64,000 nucleotides of DNA, from contig NZ_CP047156.1 of assembly GCF_009834025.1 (NCBI RefSeq), positions 2,418,001-2,482,000 on the forward strand, read 5' to 3'. Under the pieces are notes generated by a model, which worked only from the letters and a program-made list of their open reading frames with translations, did no database searches and had not been told where the DNA came from. Shown one piece after another: positions 35,116 through 45,105 of this stretch. The stretch is from Epidermidibacterium keratini (GTDB lineage: Bacteria > Actinomycetota > Actinomycetes > Mycobacteriales > Antricoccaceae). Both the position numbers and the translations under genes were made by a program. How positions within the stretch are numbered: the stretch's first letter is position 1; the number at the start of each line of letters is the position of its first letter.

Positions 35116-36089
35116 TGCGCCGGTGGGAGGTCGGAGAGCTCGGTGACCCGCCGTCGGTCGCGCGGCTGGTCGAGGTGGCCGAGCCGTCGCGCGGGGCGGG
35201 GCGTGCGCTGGTGCGGATCGAGGCCGCGTGCATCGGTTTTCCGGACTACCTGATGATGCAGGGGCTCTATCACGACAAACCCGAGCTGCCGTTCGGGATT
35301 GCCGGGGAGGCCGCCGGCACCGTGGTCGATAGCGACATCAATGGCATCGAGGTGGGGGAGCGGCGGCTGGTGCTCGCCGATGCCAAGGGTGCCGGGCTAC
35401 TGACCGATCTGGTGAGCTCAGACGCCGACCATCTGCTGCCGATCCCGGCTGACATGCCGCCGGAGCACGCGGCGACCTTGTTTGCGGCGTACCAGACGTC
35501 GTACGTCGGGCTATTCCGTCGCGCCCGGCTTGAGGCCGGGGAGACGGTGCTGATCCACGGTGCGACCGGCGGGGTGGGCATGGCTGCCGTGCAGCTCGCC
35601 AAGGCGGCCGGCGCGTTTGTGATCGCGGTTGTGGGTGGGCCGCAGAAGGTCGATGCCGCAAGGGATTTTGGTGCCGACGAGGTCATCGACCACCGCACGG
35701 CCGACTTCGTCGAGCGCGTGCGCGAGCTGACCGATGGTCGCGGTGTGGACGTCGCTTACGACCCCGTGGGCGGCGAGGTGTTTGATGCGACTCGCCGGGT
35801 GATGGCGGTCGAGGGCCGGCTGCTGGTGGTCGGGTTTGCCGGCGGGACGATCCCCTCGGCACCGGCCAACCACGCGCTGCTGAAGAACTACAGCGTCGTC
35901 GGCTTCCGGATGCGTCCGTTCCGCGAGGATCTCGCGTACCGCGACGAGGTGCACGAGCAGCTCCTGCAGTGGTACGCCGAGGGCAAGATCCGCCCGCGCG
36001 TGCACGTGTTTGAGTTCGAAGAACTTCCGGAGGCGCTCACCGAGATCGGCACCCGCCAAGTCATCGGCCGCGTAGTCCTCCGCACCTGA
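35115..36089 (+). CDS. NADPH:quinone oxidoreductase-family protein
   Basis: 324 residues, zinc-independent medium-chain dehydrogenase/reductase. GroES-like domain with ACIGFPDYLMMQGLY and PFGIAGEAAGTVV, then Rossmann nucleotide site VLIHGATGGVGMAAVQLAKAAGA and DVAYDPVGGEVFDATRRVMA. Similar to QorA and to actinobacterial enoyl reductases. Translationally coupled to the methyltransferase; the joint pathway is unknown. A repeat block follows. Confidence 0.87.
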   Translation: MRRWEVGELGDPPSVARLVEVAEPSRGAGRALVRIEAACIGFPDYLMMQGLYHDKPELPFGIAGEAAGTVVDSDINGIEVGERRLVLADAKGAGLLTDLVSSDADHLLPIPADMPPEHAATLFAAYQTSYVGLFRRARLEAGETVLIHGATGGVGMAAVQLAKAAGAFVIAVVGGPQKVDAARDFGADEVIDHRTADFVERVRELTDGRGVDVAYDPVGGEVFDATRRVMAVEGRLLVVGFAGGTIPSAPANHALLKNYSVVGFRMRPFREDLAYRDEVHEQLLQWYAEGKIRPRVHVFEFEELPEALTEIGTRQVIGRVVLRT

Positions 36090-36645
36090 GTGGTCTCGAC
36101 AACCGGGGCTCGCCTAGCGGCTCGCCCCTGCTCGACCACCGATCCGCGGTGATCGAGCAGCGAGGGAGCGTTAGCGACTGAGCGGTTGTCGAGATCACTT
36201 CCGCCGGCCGGGTGCGGTGTGGTGGTCTCGAGGTCTCGACAACCGGGGCTCGCCCCTGCTCAACCACCGCGTACTCGGTGATCGAGCAGCGAGGGAGCGT
36301 TAGCGACTGAGCGGTTGTCGAGATCACGTTCCGCCGGCCGGGTGCGGTGTGGTGGTCTCGAGGTCTCGACAACCGGGCTCGTACCTCGCCCTGCTCGACC
36401 ACCGCGTATATCGGTGATCGAGCAGCGAGGGAGCGTTAGCGACTGAGCGGTTGTCGAGATCACGTTCCGCCGGCCGGGTGCAGTGTGGTGGTCTCGAGGT
36501 CTCGACAACCGGGGCTCGCCCCTGCTCGACCACCGCGTATATCGGTGATCGAGCAGCGAGGGAGCGTTAGCGACTGAGCGGTTGTCGAGATCACTTCCGC
36601 GACGGGCTCGCCTAGCGGCTCGCCCCTGCTCGACCACCGAGGGCG
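36088..36645. repeat. REP-like repeat block, locus D (four tandem units)
   Basis: Four units beginning GATCGAGCAGCGAGGGAGCG at about 36151, 36280, 36416 and 36547 (steps of 129, 136 and 131 bases), each with TTAGCGACTGAGCGGTTGTC and GTCTCGAGGTCTCGACAACC and CCTGCTCGACCACCG. Arms are mutually complementary. Open frames here are repeat artefacts. It fills nearly all of the 36090-36722 gap. Confidence 0.85.
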
Positions 36646-36722
36646 GCGGCTTAGCAGCACGCTCGTACGAAAACAAGGTCGACTACGAGCGGTTTCGCGG
36701 GCTGACCTGCCATGCTGAGTCC

Positions 36723-37946
36723 ATGGCTGACCAGATCGCCGAGCTGCGACCGCTGCCCGGACGCGGCGACGTACCCACCTTGACGGCGTACGCCGACGGG
36801 CGACTGACCGCGAGCGTGCCCGACGAGGGCACCACTGAGTTCCGGATCGGCCCCGATGGAGTCGTCGTGCTCGCCGCCTACGTCACCGAGGTTCCGGCGC
36901 CCCGCAGAAGTCCCGGCCAGCGGCGGCTCTACCGCATGGGCTGGCACCTCATGGACGCGAACCGCAGACCGGTGGCGTGGCTGGGAAACCTCGAGCGCGA
37001 CCTCTACGGCACTGACGACCTCAACGCATTCGCCGCCGACGCAGGGCTCGCGGTCGCCGACCGCGGCGCCGTGCCCTACTCGCAGCTGCTCAGCGAGGAT
37101 TCGAAGAAGATCGGCCCCGGCACGAGCAAGCTCACCGCGTTCGTTGCGCCAGCCTCCCAGTGGGCACTCGCCGGAACGGTTCTCGCCGGCATCTTTCTCT
37201 GTTTTGGCTGGTTCGTGCCCGATGGTCCGGCACTAGGGATCGGCCTTGGGATGTTTCTCGGCATATTCGTCGGTCCCGCGTTCTTGCCTCTCCTTGGCAT
37301 CCTGCTGGCGGTGCATCGCGAGAACCGCTGGTATGCAAAGCATCCGGCCGCCGTCTTGCGCAGCGCGGACCGCGCTCCTGGGCTGACGGTTACCGCGTCG
37401 TCCCGCGAGGTGCTGGTCGCGGACCTCTTCAAGACGAAGTCCGCGAGTCGGTCGGGGCGGGTGCAACTCGTGCCGTACGACACTACGCAGACCGATCCAG
37501 AGCGGTGGTCCACGCGCGGGCTCGTCGTCCAGGCGAGCTCATCGCGGTCAATCGACATTCCGGCGGTCTTTGACCCTACCGAGCTGCAGGCGTTCTCCAA
37601 CAAGACCGGGATCCCGGTCGGGCCGCTGCAGACCGACCCGGCCAAGCTGCCGGGTCGAGAGAAGGCCAAGGTCGATGAGGTCCGCCTGAAGCTGGCGCGC
37701 CGGTTCGGTCGAGTTCACTGGCTCGCCTTGCTGCTGTGGATCCTCGTCCCGATCGCGCTCGTGCTCGCCGTACTCGGCCTGGTGAAGGTGCTGCCGATCG
37801 CGATGTCGTACTGCCTCGTGATGATCGGTTACGCCGTCGCGATTCCGAGCGCGTGGGGGATGGCGCAGAACCAGCTCAATGCCAGCGCGCTGCACCCGGA
37901 CCAGATCCAACCTCCGCAGCCGGCACCGCAGCGCCGGCGCAACTGA
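36723..37946 (+). CDS. Membrane protein of unknown function
   Basis: 407 residues from ATG 36723 (MADQIAELRPLPG); the upstream open frame lies in repeats. Two membrane segments around residues 140-200 (WALAGTVLAGIFLCFGWFV, LGIGLGMFLGIFVGPAFLPLLGILLAV), then a soluble part, then two more near 335-385 (WLALLLWILVPIALVLAVLGLV, SYCLVMIGYAVAIPSAWGM). The N-terminal 130 residues and the central part look like beta-rich cytosolic domains. I do not recognise a family. It is followed 14 bases later by map. Confidence 0.55.
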   Translation: MADQIAELRPLPGRGDVPTLTAYADGRLTASVPDEGTTEFRIGPDGVVVLAAYVTEVPAPRRSPGQRRLYRMGWHLMDANRRPVAWLGNLERDLYGTDDLNAFAADAGLAVADRGAVPYSQLLSEDSKKIGPGTSKLTAFVAPASQWALAGTVLAGIFLCFGWFVPDGPALGIGLGMFLGIFVGPAFLPLLGILLAVHRENRWYAKHPAAVLRSADRAPGLTVTASSREVLVADLFKTKSASRSGRVQLVPYDTTQTDPERWSTRGLVVQASSSRSIDIPAVFDPTELQAFSNKTGIPVGPLQTDPAKLPGREKAKVDEVRLKLARRFGRVHWLALLLWILVPIALVLAVLGLVKVLPIAMSYCLVMIGYAVAIPSAWGMAQNQLNASALHPDQIQPPQPAPQRRRN

Positions 37947-37960
37947 GGCAAACTAGTGCG

Positions 37961-38734
37961 GTGATCGAGTACCTCAGCCCCAAAGAGATCGAGCAGATGC
38001 GCCCGGCCGGCGCGTTTGTCGCCGACGTGTTGTCGACGCTGCAGCGAGAAGTCACGGTCGGCACCAACCTGCTGGAGATCGACGAGCGCGCGCACGAGAT
38101 GATCCGCGAGCGCGGCGCCGTCTCCTGCTACATCGACTACCACCCGTCGTTCGGCGCGCGCCCGTTCGGCAAGGTCATCTGCACCTCGGTCAACGACGCC
38201 GTACTGCATGGACTCCCGCACGACTACAAGCTGCGCGACGGCGACCTGTTGAGCCTGGACTTCGCGGTCTCGGTCGACGGCTGGGTGTGCGACTCGGCGG
38301 TGAGCTTCACGGTGGGTACGCCGAAGCCCGGCGACCAGCAGCTGATCGACATCACCGCGCGGGCGCTGGATGCGGCGATCGAGCAGGCGCAGGCCGGCAA
38401 CCGGGTCGGCGACCTCTCGGCTGCGATTGGCGGCGTACTGCGCGGCGCGGGGTACGCCGTCAACACCGACTTCGGCGGGCACGGCGTGGGCAGCACGATG
38501 CACGGCGACCCGCACGTTCCTAACGATGGACGCGCCGGACGCGGCATGAAGCTGACCCCCGGCTTGGTCATCGCGATCGAGCCGTGGGTGATGGCCGGAA
38601 CCGACCAGCTGGTCATGGATCCGGATGGCTGGACGCTGCGCAGCGCCGACCAGTCGCGTACGGCGCACAGTGAGCACACGGTCGCGATCACCGAAGACGG
38701 CCCGATTGTGATGACGGCACGCGGCTCGCGCTAA
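37961..38734 (+). CDS. map: Type I methionine aminopeptidase
   Basis: 257 residues from GTG 37961. Removes the initiator methionine from nascent proteins. All metal and catalytic residues of the E. coli enzyme have counterparts: H83 (LHGLP), D100 and D111 (LDFAVSVDGWVCDSAVSF), H174 (GGHGVG), E207 (IEPW) and E238 (SEHT). No N-terminal SH3-binding extension. Start chosen because the protein then has the usual length; the open frame upstream overlaps the membrane-protein gene. Probably a second map paralogue, as actinobacteria often have another copy by rpmJ/infA; not testable here. Confidence 0.93.
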   Translation: MIEYLSPKEIEQMRPAGAFVADVLSTLQREVTVGTNLLEIDERAHEMIRERGAVSCYIDYHPSFGARPFGKVICTSVNDAVLHGLPHDYKLRDGDLLSLDFAVSVDGWVCDSAVSFTVGTPKPGDQQLIDITARALDAAIEQAQAGNRVGDLSAAIGGVLRGAGYAVNTDFGGHGVGSTMHGDPHVPNDGRAGRGMKLTPGLVIAIEPWVMAGTDQLVMDPDGWTLRSADQSRTAHSEHTVAITEDGPIVMTARGSR

Positions 38735-38752
38735 GAGCGCTGTCGGCTGGCG

Positions 38753-38890
38753 GAAGTGGTTTCGACGGACGGTCCTCGCCCTAGCGGGCTCGGACCTGCG
38801 GGGCCACCGAGAGGGCGGGATCGCACGTATATCGGTGATCGAGCAGCGAGGGAGCGTTAGCGACTGAGCGGTTGTCGAGATCACTGGTGG
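38753..38890. repeat. REP-like repeat, locus E (degenerate)
   Basis: One decayed unit: GTCCTCGCCCTAGCGGGCTC and GATCGAGCAGCGAGGGAGCG with TTAGCGACTGAGCGGTTGTC, located between map and an MFS gene. From 38891 to 38981 nothing else is seen. Confidence 0.7.
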
Positions 38891-38981
38891 ATCGGACGGT
38901 CCTCGCTAGGGCCGTGGTCGCCTCACGCCGTGCAAGCGGGCGAGAACTTAGCGTTGCGAAGGATCGGGTAAGAATGAGGGC

Positions 38982-40208
38982 GTGCCTCACGCCGCCGAAA
39001 CCCACCAGCCCTCGAAGGGCGAGCTGCGGCGCATCCTGATCGCGATCTGTACGACGCAGATCGTCAGCTGGGGAGTCCTCTACTACGCGTTCCCCGTCAT
39101 GCTCGATGCGATCACCGCCGACACCGGGTGGTCGGCGACGAGTGCCTCGGCGGCGTTCTCGACGGGCTTGATCGTCTCGGCGCTGATCGGCGTACCCACC
39201 GGCTGGCTGCTGGAGCGCTACGGTCCGCGCGTGGTGATGACGGCAGGCTCGGCGCTCGCGGCGCCCTGTGCCGTGCTGATCGCGCTGGCGCCCAACATCG
39301 CGGTCTTCACGATCGGCTGGCTGCTCGCCGGACTCGCGATGGCCGCCACGCTCTATACCGCTGCGTTCACCGCGATCACGAGCTGGTTTGGCGCGCAGCG
39401 GCTGCGCGGGATCACTATGGTCACCCTCGTCGGGGGACTGTCCTCAACGGTTTTTGCACCGATAACCAGCTTCCTCATGGACCACCTCACCTGGCGCGAG
39501 ACCTTCCTCGTGCTGGCCGGCGTACTCGCCGTCATCACCATCCCGACGCACTGGTTTGGGCTGGCGCTGCCGTGGCGTCCGGTCACCCGCCACAGCAGCC
39601 AAGTCGACGTGCGGTCGGTGGTGCGCACGGTGCGCTTCGGCGGGTTCGCGCTCGGCATGGCGGTGATGATCTTCTGCGGGTTCGCCGCGGCTATGCTGAT
39701 CGTGGCGCTGTCGATCGAGCGCGGCTACTCGCGGACGTTCGGCGCCGTACTGCTCGGACTGGTCGGCGTCGGACTCGTCATCGGGCGCGGCAGCTATGTG
39801 CGCCTCGCCGGCCGGCTGCCGGTGCGCACGCGGATCCCGGTGGTCTACATCTGTACGATTACGGCGATTGTGCTGCTTGCCGTCGTGTCGGGGCCGGTCG
39901 GTCTACTCGCCGTGATCGCGACCCTGCTCGGCATGACGCGCGGAGCTGGCACGTTGCTTCAGGCGAGCTTCGTCGCCGACATGTGGGGGACCGAGCGGTA
40001 CGGCGCACTCAACGGCATCTTCTCCGCCCCGATGACGATCGGGATGGCGCTGGCGCCCTTCGGCGGTACGGCGATCGCCGAGGCCGTCGGCGGCTACAGC
40101 CAGATGATGCTCGTGCTCGCGGGCATTGGCGTGATCACGCTCGTGGCGATGATGCTCTTGGCGCGTGGGATGACCGAGCACTCGAGCGTTACTTCTTCGC
40201 CAGGCTGA
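38982..40208 (+). CDS. MFS permease
   Basis: 408 residues from GTG 38982, 12 predicted membrane segments. N-terminal half with GLIVSALIGVPTGWLLERYGPRVVMTAGSAL (A-motif-like loop), C-terminal half GGTAIAEAVGGYSQMMLVLAG. The overall pattern recalls the oxalate/formate or monocarboxylate (OFA/MCT-like) MFS groups, but substrate cannot be told from sequence. The 3' end overlaps the convergent membrane-anchored protein gene by 20 bases. Confidence 0.82.
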   Translation: MPHAAETHQPSKGELRRILIAICTTQIVSWGVLYYAFPVMLDAITADTGWSATSASAAFSTGLIVSALIGVPTGWLLERYGPRVVMTAGSALAAPCAVLIALAPNIAVFTIGWLLAGLAMAATLYTAAFTAITSWFGAQRLRGITMVTLVGGLSSTVFAPITSFLMDHLTWRETFLVLAGVLAVITIPTHWFGLALPWRPVTRHSSQVDVRSVVRTVRFGGFALGMAVMIFCGFAAAMLIVALSIERGYSRTFGAVLLGLVGVGLVIGRGSYVRLAGRLPVRTRIPVVYICTITAIVLLAVVSGPVGLLAVIATLLGMTRGAGTLLQASFVADMWGTERYGALNGIFSAPMTIGMALAPFGGTAIAEAVGGYSQMMLVLAGIGVITLVAMMLLARGMTEHSSVTSSPG

Positions 40209-41061
40209 GGTCCTCTTCGATCTTCATGTTGTCGTTGGGTCCGCAGCTGCCGTTGTCGGCCGTCTTCATCTGCCCGGTCAGCTCGTCGCTGCCATCCTCA
40301 CGCGAGATGGTGATCTCCACCGTGACCGTCTGGACGCTGTTATCGCTGCACTGGAACGGTGAGTCGTAGGTCGCCGACCAGGTGTCGCCGTCGAGCGTGA
40401 GATCGAACTTGTCGTTGTTGTAGAGGTCGGAGATGGCGAGTACGCAGTCGCTCTCCTCGGAGCAGGTTTCGGCGTTGATTTCCCAGGTGTGCGGGTTCCA
40501 CCGCTCGTCACCCTCACCGACATCGTCGCCGTCGCTGTTGGTCAACGAGCCGACGCCGCTGAGCTTCGTGATCGTCGAGGTGACCTCCCATTGGCCACCC
40601 ATGCTCTCGCCCGGGCTCGGCTCCGGCGCCTGGCTCGTCGTCGTGTCACCGCCGCCGTCACCACCGCCGCCCCCGGCCTCGGTGTCATCGCCGGAGTTGA
40701 TCGCCAGGATGATGACCGCGACCGCGATGCCGGCAAGCGCGACGAGGGCGCCGCCGATGAGCCACCACTGCTTGTTCTTCTTCGGCGGCTCGTTCCAACT
40801 GCCGCCGTCAAACCCTGGTCCCGGCGGTGCGTCGTACCCGCCGTAGGCCGGCTGGGCCTCGTACGCCGCTGTGGGCGGACGGGCCCCGTAGGGATCGGTG
40901 GGCGGCGGAGCGCCGTACGGATCGGTGGGCGGCGGAGCGCCGTAGCCGTTGGTCGGCGGTCCGGCGTACTGGCCGGGGACGTAGTTGTCGCCCGTGGGCG
41001 GTCCGCCGTAGGGGTCACGATAGGGATCAGGAGGTCCAGAAGGGTACGGCGGGTTCGTCAT
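40189..41061 (-). CDS. Membrane-anchored protein, paralogue B of a tandem pair
   Basis: 290 residues. Residues 1-100 are a cytosolic Pro/Tyr/Gly-rich segment with a tandem motif DPYGAPPPT; one membrane helix follows (WWLIGGALVALAGIAVAVIILAI), a Gly/Thr linker, then ~130 exported residues with GGQWEVTSTITKLSG, four or more cysteines (TCSEESDCVLAI, FQCSD, GSCGPND) and the end IEEDLSLAKK. The exported domain is shared with the gene upstream (41069-42064). Function unknown; the layout is that of actinobacterial cell-envelope sensors or lipid/ligand-binding proteins. Probably one operon: 7 bases between the two genes. Confidence 0.6.
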   Translation of the reverse strand: MTNPPYPSGPPDPYRDPYGGPPTGDNYVPGQYAGPPTNGYGAPPPTDPYGAPPPTDPYGARPPTAAYEAQPAYGGYDAPPGPGFDGGSWNEPPKKNKQWWLIGGALVALAGIAVAVIILAINSGDDTEAGGGGGDGGGDTTTSQAPEPSPGESMGGQWEVTSTITKLSGVGSLTNSDGDDVGEGDERWNPHTWEINAETCSEESDCVLAISDLYNNDKFDLTLDGDTWSATYDSPFQCSDNSVQTVTVEITISREDGSDELTGQMKTADNGSCGPNDNMKIEEDLSLAKK

Positions 41062-41068
41062 CGTCAGC

Positions 41069-42064
41069 TCACTGCTTTTCGAGGATCAGATCTTCTTCGA
41101 TGGAGACTGGCGAGCCGCCGCAGGGGCCGCTGCCGCTGGTGCTCATCGTGCCGGTGAGCACCTCCGAGTCCTTCAGCTCGATCTCGATGGTTACGTCGAT
41201 GGGGTCGGTGGTGCTGTCTTCGCAGGTGATGTCGATGGTGGTCTCACCGACCCACGAATTACCGGAGACGTCGAGGGTGAAGGTGGTGAGGTAGTTCATG
41301 TCGGTCACCGTCGTCGAGCACTCGCTGCCGCCGGTGCAGTACGGCGTGATGACGTTCCAGTCGTGCGGACCGTCGCTCCAGCTCGAGTCGCCCTCGACCA
41401 GCGGTGCGCCGGAGTAGCCGTCGGTGAGGTCGCCGGAGATATAGGTGATGGTCGACGTGACGGTCCAGGTGCCCCCGAACGTCGTGACCGCGGCGTCGGT
41501 CTCCGGATCGGCGTCGTTGCCGCCGGTGCACTCGATCGTCTCGCCGGTCTGCGGGTCGACCTTGAGGCCGTACTCACCGTCCTCGCACGTGGCGGAGGAG
41601 CCCGCGTTGTCCCCGCCGCCGTTGCCGCCCCCGCCGGACGCCTCTTTCTTATCGTCCTTGCCGAGTACGACGATGAGCACCGTCGCGATGATCGCCACGA
41701 CTGCCAGCACCGCGCCGCCGATGATCCACGGCGTCTTGCTCTTCTTGGGTGGCTCGCCCCAGGGCGCCCCCGGACCACCAGGTCCACCAGGTCCGCCAGG
41801 TCCGCCAGGTCCGCCGGGTCCGCCGGGTCCGGGGTAGCCCGCCGCGCCATATCCCGACTGCTGCTCGTAGCCGCCGTACTGCTGCTGAGCGAAGCCGCCC
41901 TGCGTGGGCTGCGGGCCGTATCCGGGCTGATAGCCACCGGCCTGCGGGTCCGGCTGCTGCGCGGGGTACTGCCCGGACTGCGGAAGGTAGGAGTCACCGG
42001 AGGAACCGCCGCCGTACGGCGTGGGCTGTGACGGATCTGAGGGGTTGGGTGGAGGAGTGGTCAT
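41069..42064 (-). CDS. Membrane-anchored protein, paralogue A of a tandem pair
   Basis: 331 residues. Cytosolic N-terminus rich in Pro, Gln, Gly and Tyr with a collagen-like (GPG)n run (~77-97), a basic stop PPKKSKT, a membrane helix (WIIGGAVLAVVAIIATVLIVVLG), a Gly-rich linker and an exported domain with GGTWTVTSTITYISGDL, paired cysteines (YCTGGSECSTTV) and the end SIEEDLILEKQ. The same C-terminal domain recurs in the downstream gene, showing tandem duplication. An extra insertion (TCEDGEYGLKVDPQTGETIEC) precedes the shared domain. No named family recognised. Confidence 0.6.
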   Translation of the reverse strand: MTTPPPNPSDPSQPTPYGGGSSGDSYLPQSGQYPAQQPDPQAGGYQPGYGPQPTQGGFAQQQYGGYEQQSGYGAAGYPGPGGPGGPGGPGGPGGPGGPGAPWGEPPKKSKTPWIIGGAVLAVVAIIATVLIVVLGKDDKKEASGGGGNGGGDNAGSSATCEDGEYGLKVDPQTGETIECTGGNDADPETDAAVTTFGGTWTVTSTITYISGDLTDGYSGAPLVEGDSSWSDGPHDWNVITPYCTGGSECSTTVTDMNYLTTFTLDVSGNSWVGETTIDITCEDSTTDPIDVTIEIELKDSEVLTGTMSTSGSGPCGGSPVSIEEDLILEKQ

Positions 42065-42382
42065 CGGTACATCCAGCGAGGAAGGGCGGCGTACGCCGTC
42101 GTTATGGTCTACGTGAAGTCGCGCTGCTCAGACTGGCGGGACGCTGGCGGGGTTCCGGGCCACCTGAGTTGGGCAGACTCTAACGCAGTTCTCACACATC
42201 TCAGCGCGGGCAGCCGCGCGTGCACCAAACCGTAATGAGATGGCTACCGGGGACTTCTCTGCTGATCAACCCGTGCACGCCTGCGCCGCGCGTCCCGGCG
42301 AAAGCGACGCCGGTCACACCGGCTGCAAATTTTCGTCGGTCGGGAATTACCCGGCGGGTGGCCCCGTTGGACCTTTTGTAAA
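42065..42382. other. Gene-free stretch upstream of the dnaK operon
   Basis: No credible gene. It should hold the promoter of the paralogue pair (leftward) and part of the dnaK promoter (rightward). A small hairpin GCCGGT-CAC-ACCGGC at 42309-42323 is followed by AAATTTT and could be a short terminator or chance. Confidence 0.4.
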
Positions 42383-42403
42383 GTTGAGCAAGAACGACTC
42401 AAG
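42383..42403. promoter_or_regulatory. HAIR box (HspR operator) of the dnaK operon
   Basis: GTTGAGC-N7-ACTCAAG, matching the HspR-associated inverted repeat CTTGAGT-N7-ACTCAAG with two changes in the left arm. It lies ~100 bases upstream of dnaK. A second half-site GACTCAA follows at 42418-42424, next to the inverted pair GTCTTCG/CGAAGAC. Confidence 0.85.
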
Positions 42404-42501
42404 TCTTCGAACGAAGACGACTCAATGACCACGAACTAGACACATTCAGTCCTGGGCCGCGCCGCGGCCCGCCGTAGCACCGAAACACTAGGAGAGCACA
42501 C

Positions 42502-44364
<1,863 letters not shown>

Positions 44365-44375
44365 CTCCGTTGAGT

Positions 44376-44405
44376 CGGTGGCCGCGCCAGCTGGTGCGGC
44401 CACCG
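44376..44405 (+). promoter_or_regulatory. Hairpin between dnaK and grpE
   Basis: Perfect 10-bp stem CGGTGGCCGC / GCGGCCACCG with a 10-base loop in the 92-bp gap after dnaK. No T-run. It may act as an attenuator or mRNA-end stabiliser that keeps dnaK mRNA above that of grpE. Confidence 0.5.
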
Positions 44406-44456
44406 GCTTGGGAGTCACCGTCGTCCGGTGCCGCATAGCGGCGCGAGAGGAAGAAG

Positions 44457-45062
44457 ATGACTGAGCAGAACGACAAGCCAGCCGAGCGTGAAGACGAGCC
44501 GATCGTGATCCGCGACAAGCGTCGCGTGGGCTCGGACGGTCCGCCGCAGACGCTGGAGGAGGCCCTGGCCAACGCTGGGCCGGCCCCGAAGGAGCCGGCA
44601 GCGCCGTCGCAGGACTCGGCCGGCAACGCCGAGACCGAGCGGCTCGCGCAGGAGCTCGCCGATCGCACGAGCGATCTGCAGCGGGTCACCGCTGAATATG
44701 CCAACTACCGCAAGCGCTCGGACCGCGAGCGTGAGGCGCTCGTGCCGATGGCGCAGGCGGCGCTGATCGCCAAGCTGCTGCCGGTGCTCGATGACATCGA
44801 CCGCGCCGACGAGCACGGCGATCTCACCGGTGGGTTCAAGAATGTCGCGGACTCACTGCGCCAGGCGCTCACCCAGACCGGGCTCGAGCAGTTCGGCGCT
44901 GAGGGCGATGCGTTTGACCCGCAGATCCACCAGGCCGTCGCGCACAACCCATCGAAGGATGTCGATGCTCCGGTCGTGGGTGCGGTCATGCGCAAGGGCT
45001 ACCGCCACGGCGACCGCGTCCTGCGCGAGGCCATGGTCGCGGTCACCACCCCGGAAGACTGA
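44457..45062 (+). CDS. grpE: Nucleotide exchange factor GrpE
   Basis: 201 residues. Releases ADP from DnaK. Acidic N-terminal tail, long helix (ELADRTSDLQRVTAEYANYRKRSDREREALVPMAQ) for dimerisation, then the beta-domain with QFGAEGDAFDPQIHQAV and VGAVMRKGYRHGDRVLREAMVAV, the family signature. RBS GAGGAAGA. Second gene of the operon. Confidence 0.97.
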   Translation: MTEQNDKPAEREDEPIVIRDKRRVGSDGPPQTLEEALANAGPAPKEPAAPSQDSAGNAETERLAQELADRTSDLQRVTAEYANYRKRSDREREALVPMAQAALIAKLLPVLDDIDRADEHGDLTGGFKNVADSLRQALTQTGLEQFGAEGDAFDPQIHQAVAHNPSKDVDAPVVGAVMRKGYRHGDRVLREAMVAVTTPED

Positions 45063-45105
45063 ATATCTACACACTTCGATCTGACTCGATGGAGGGAGGC
45101 GCCCA

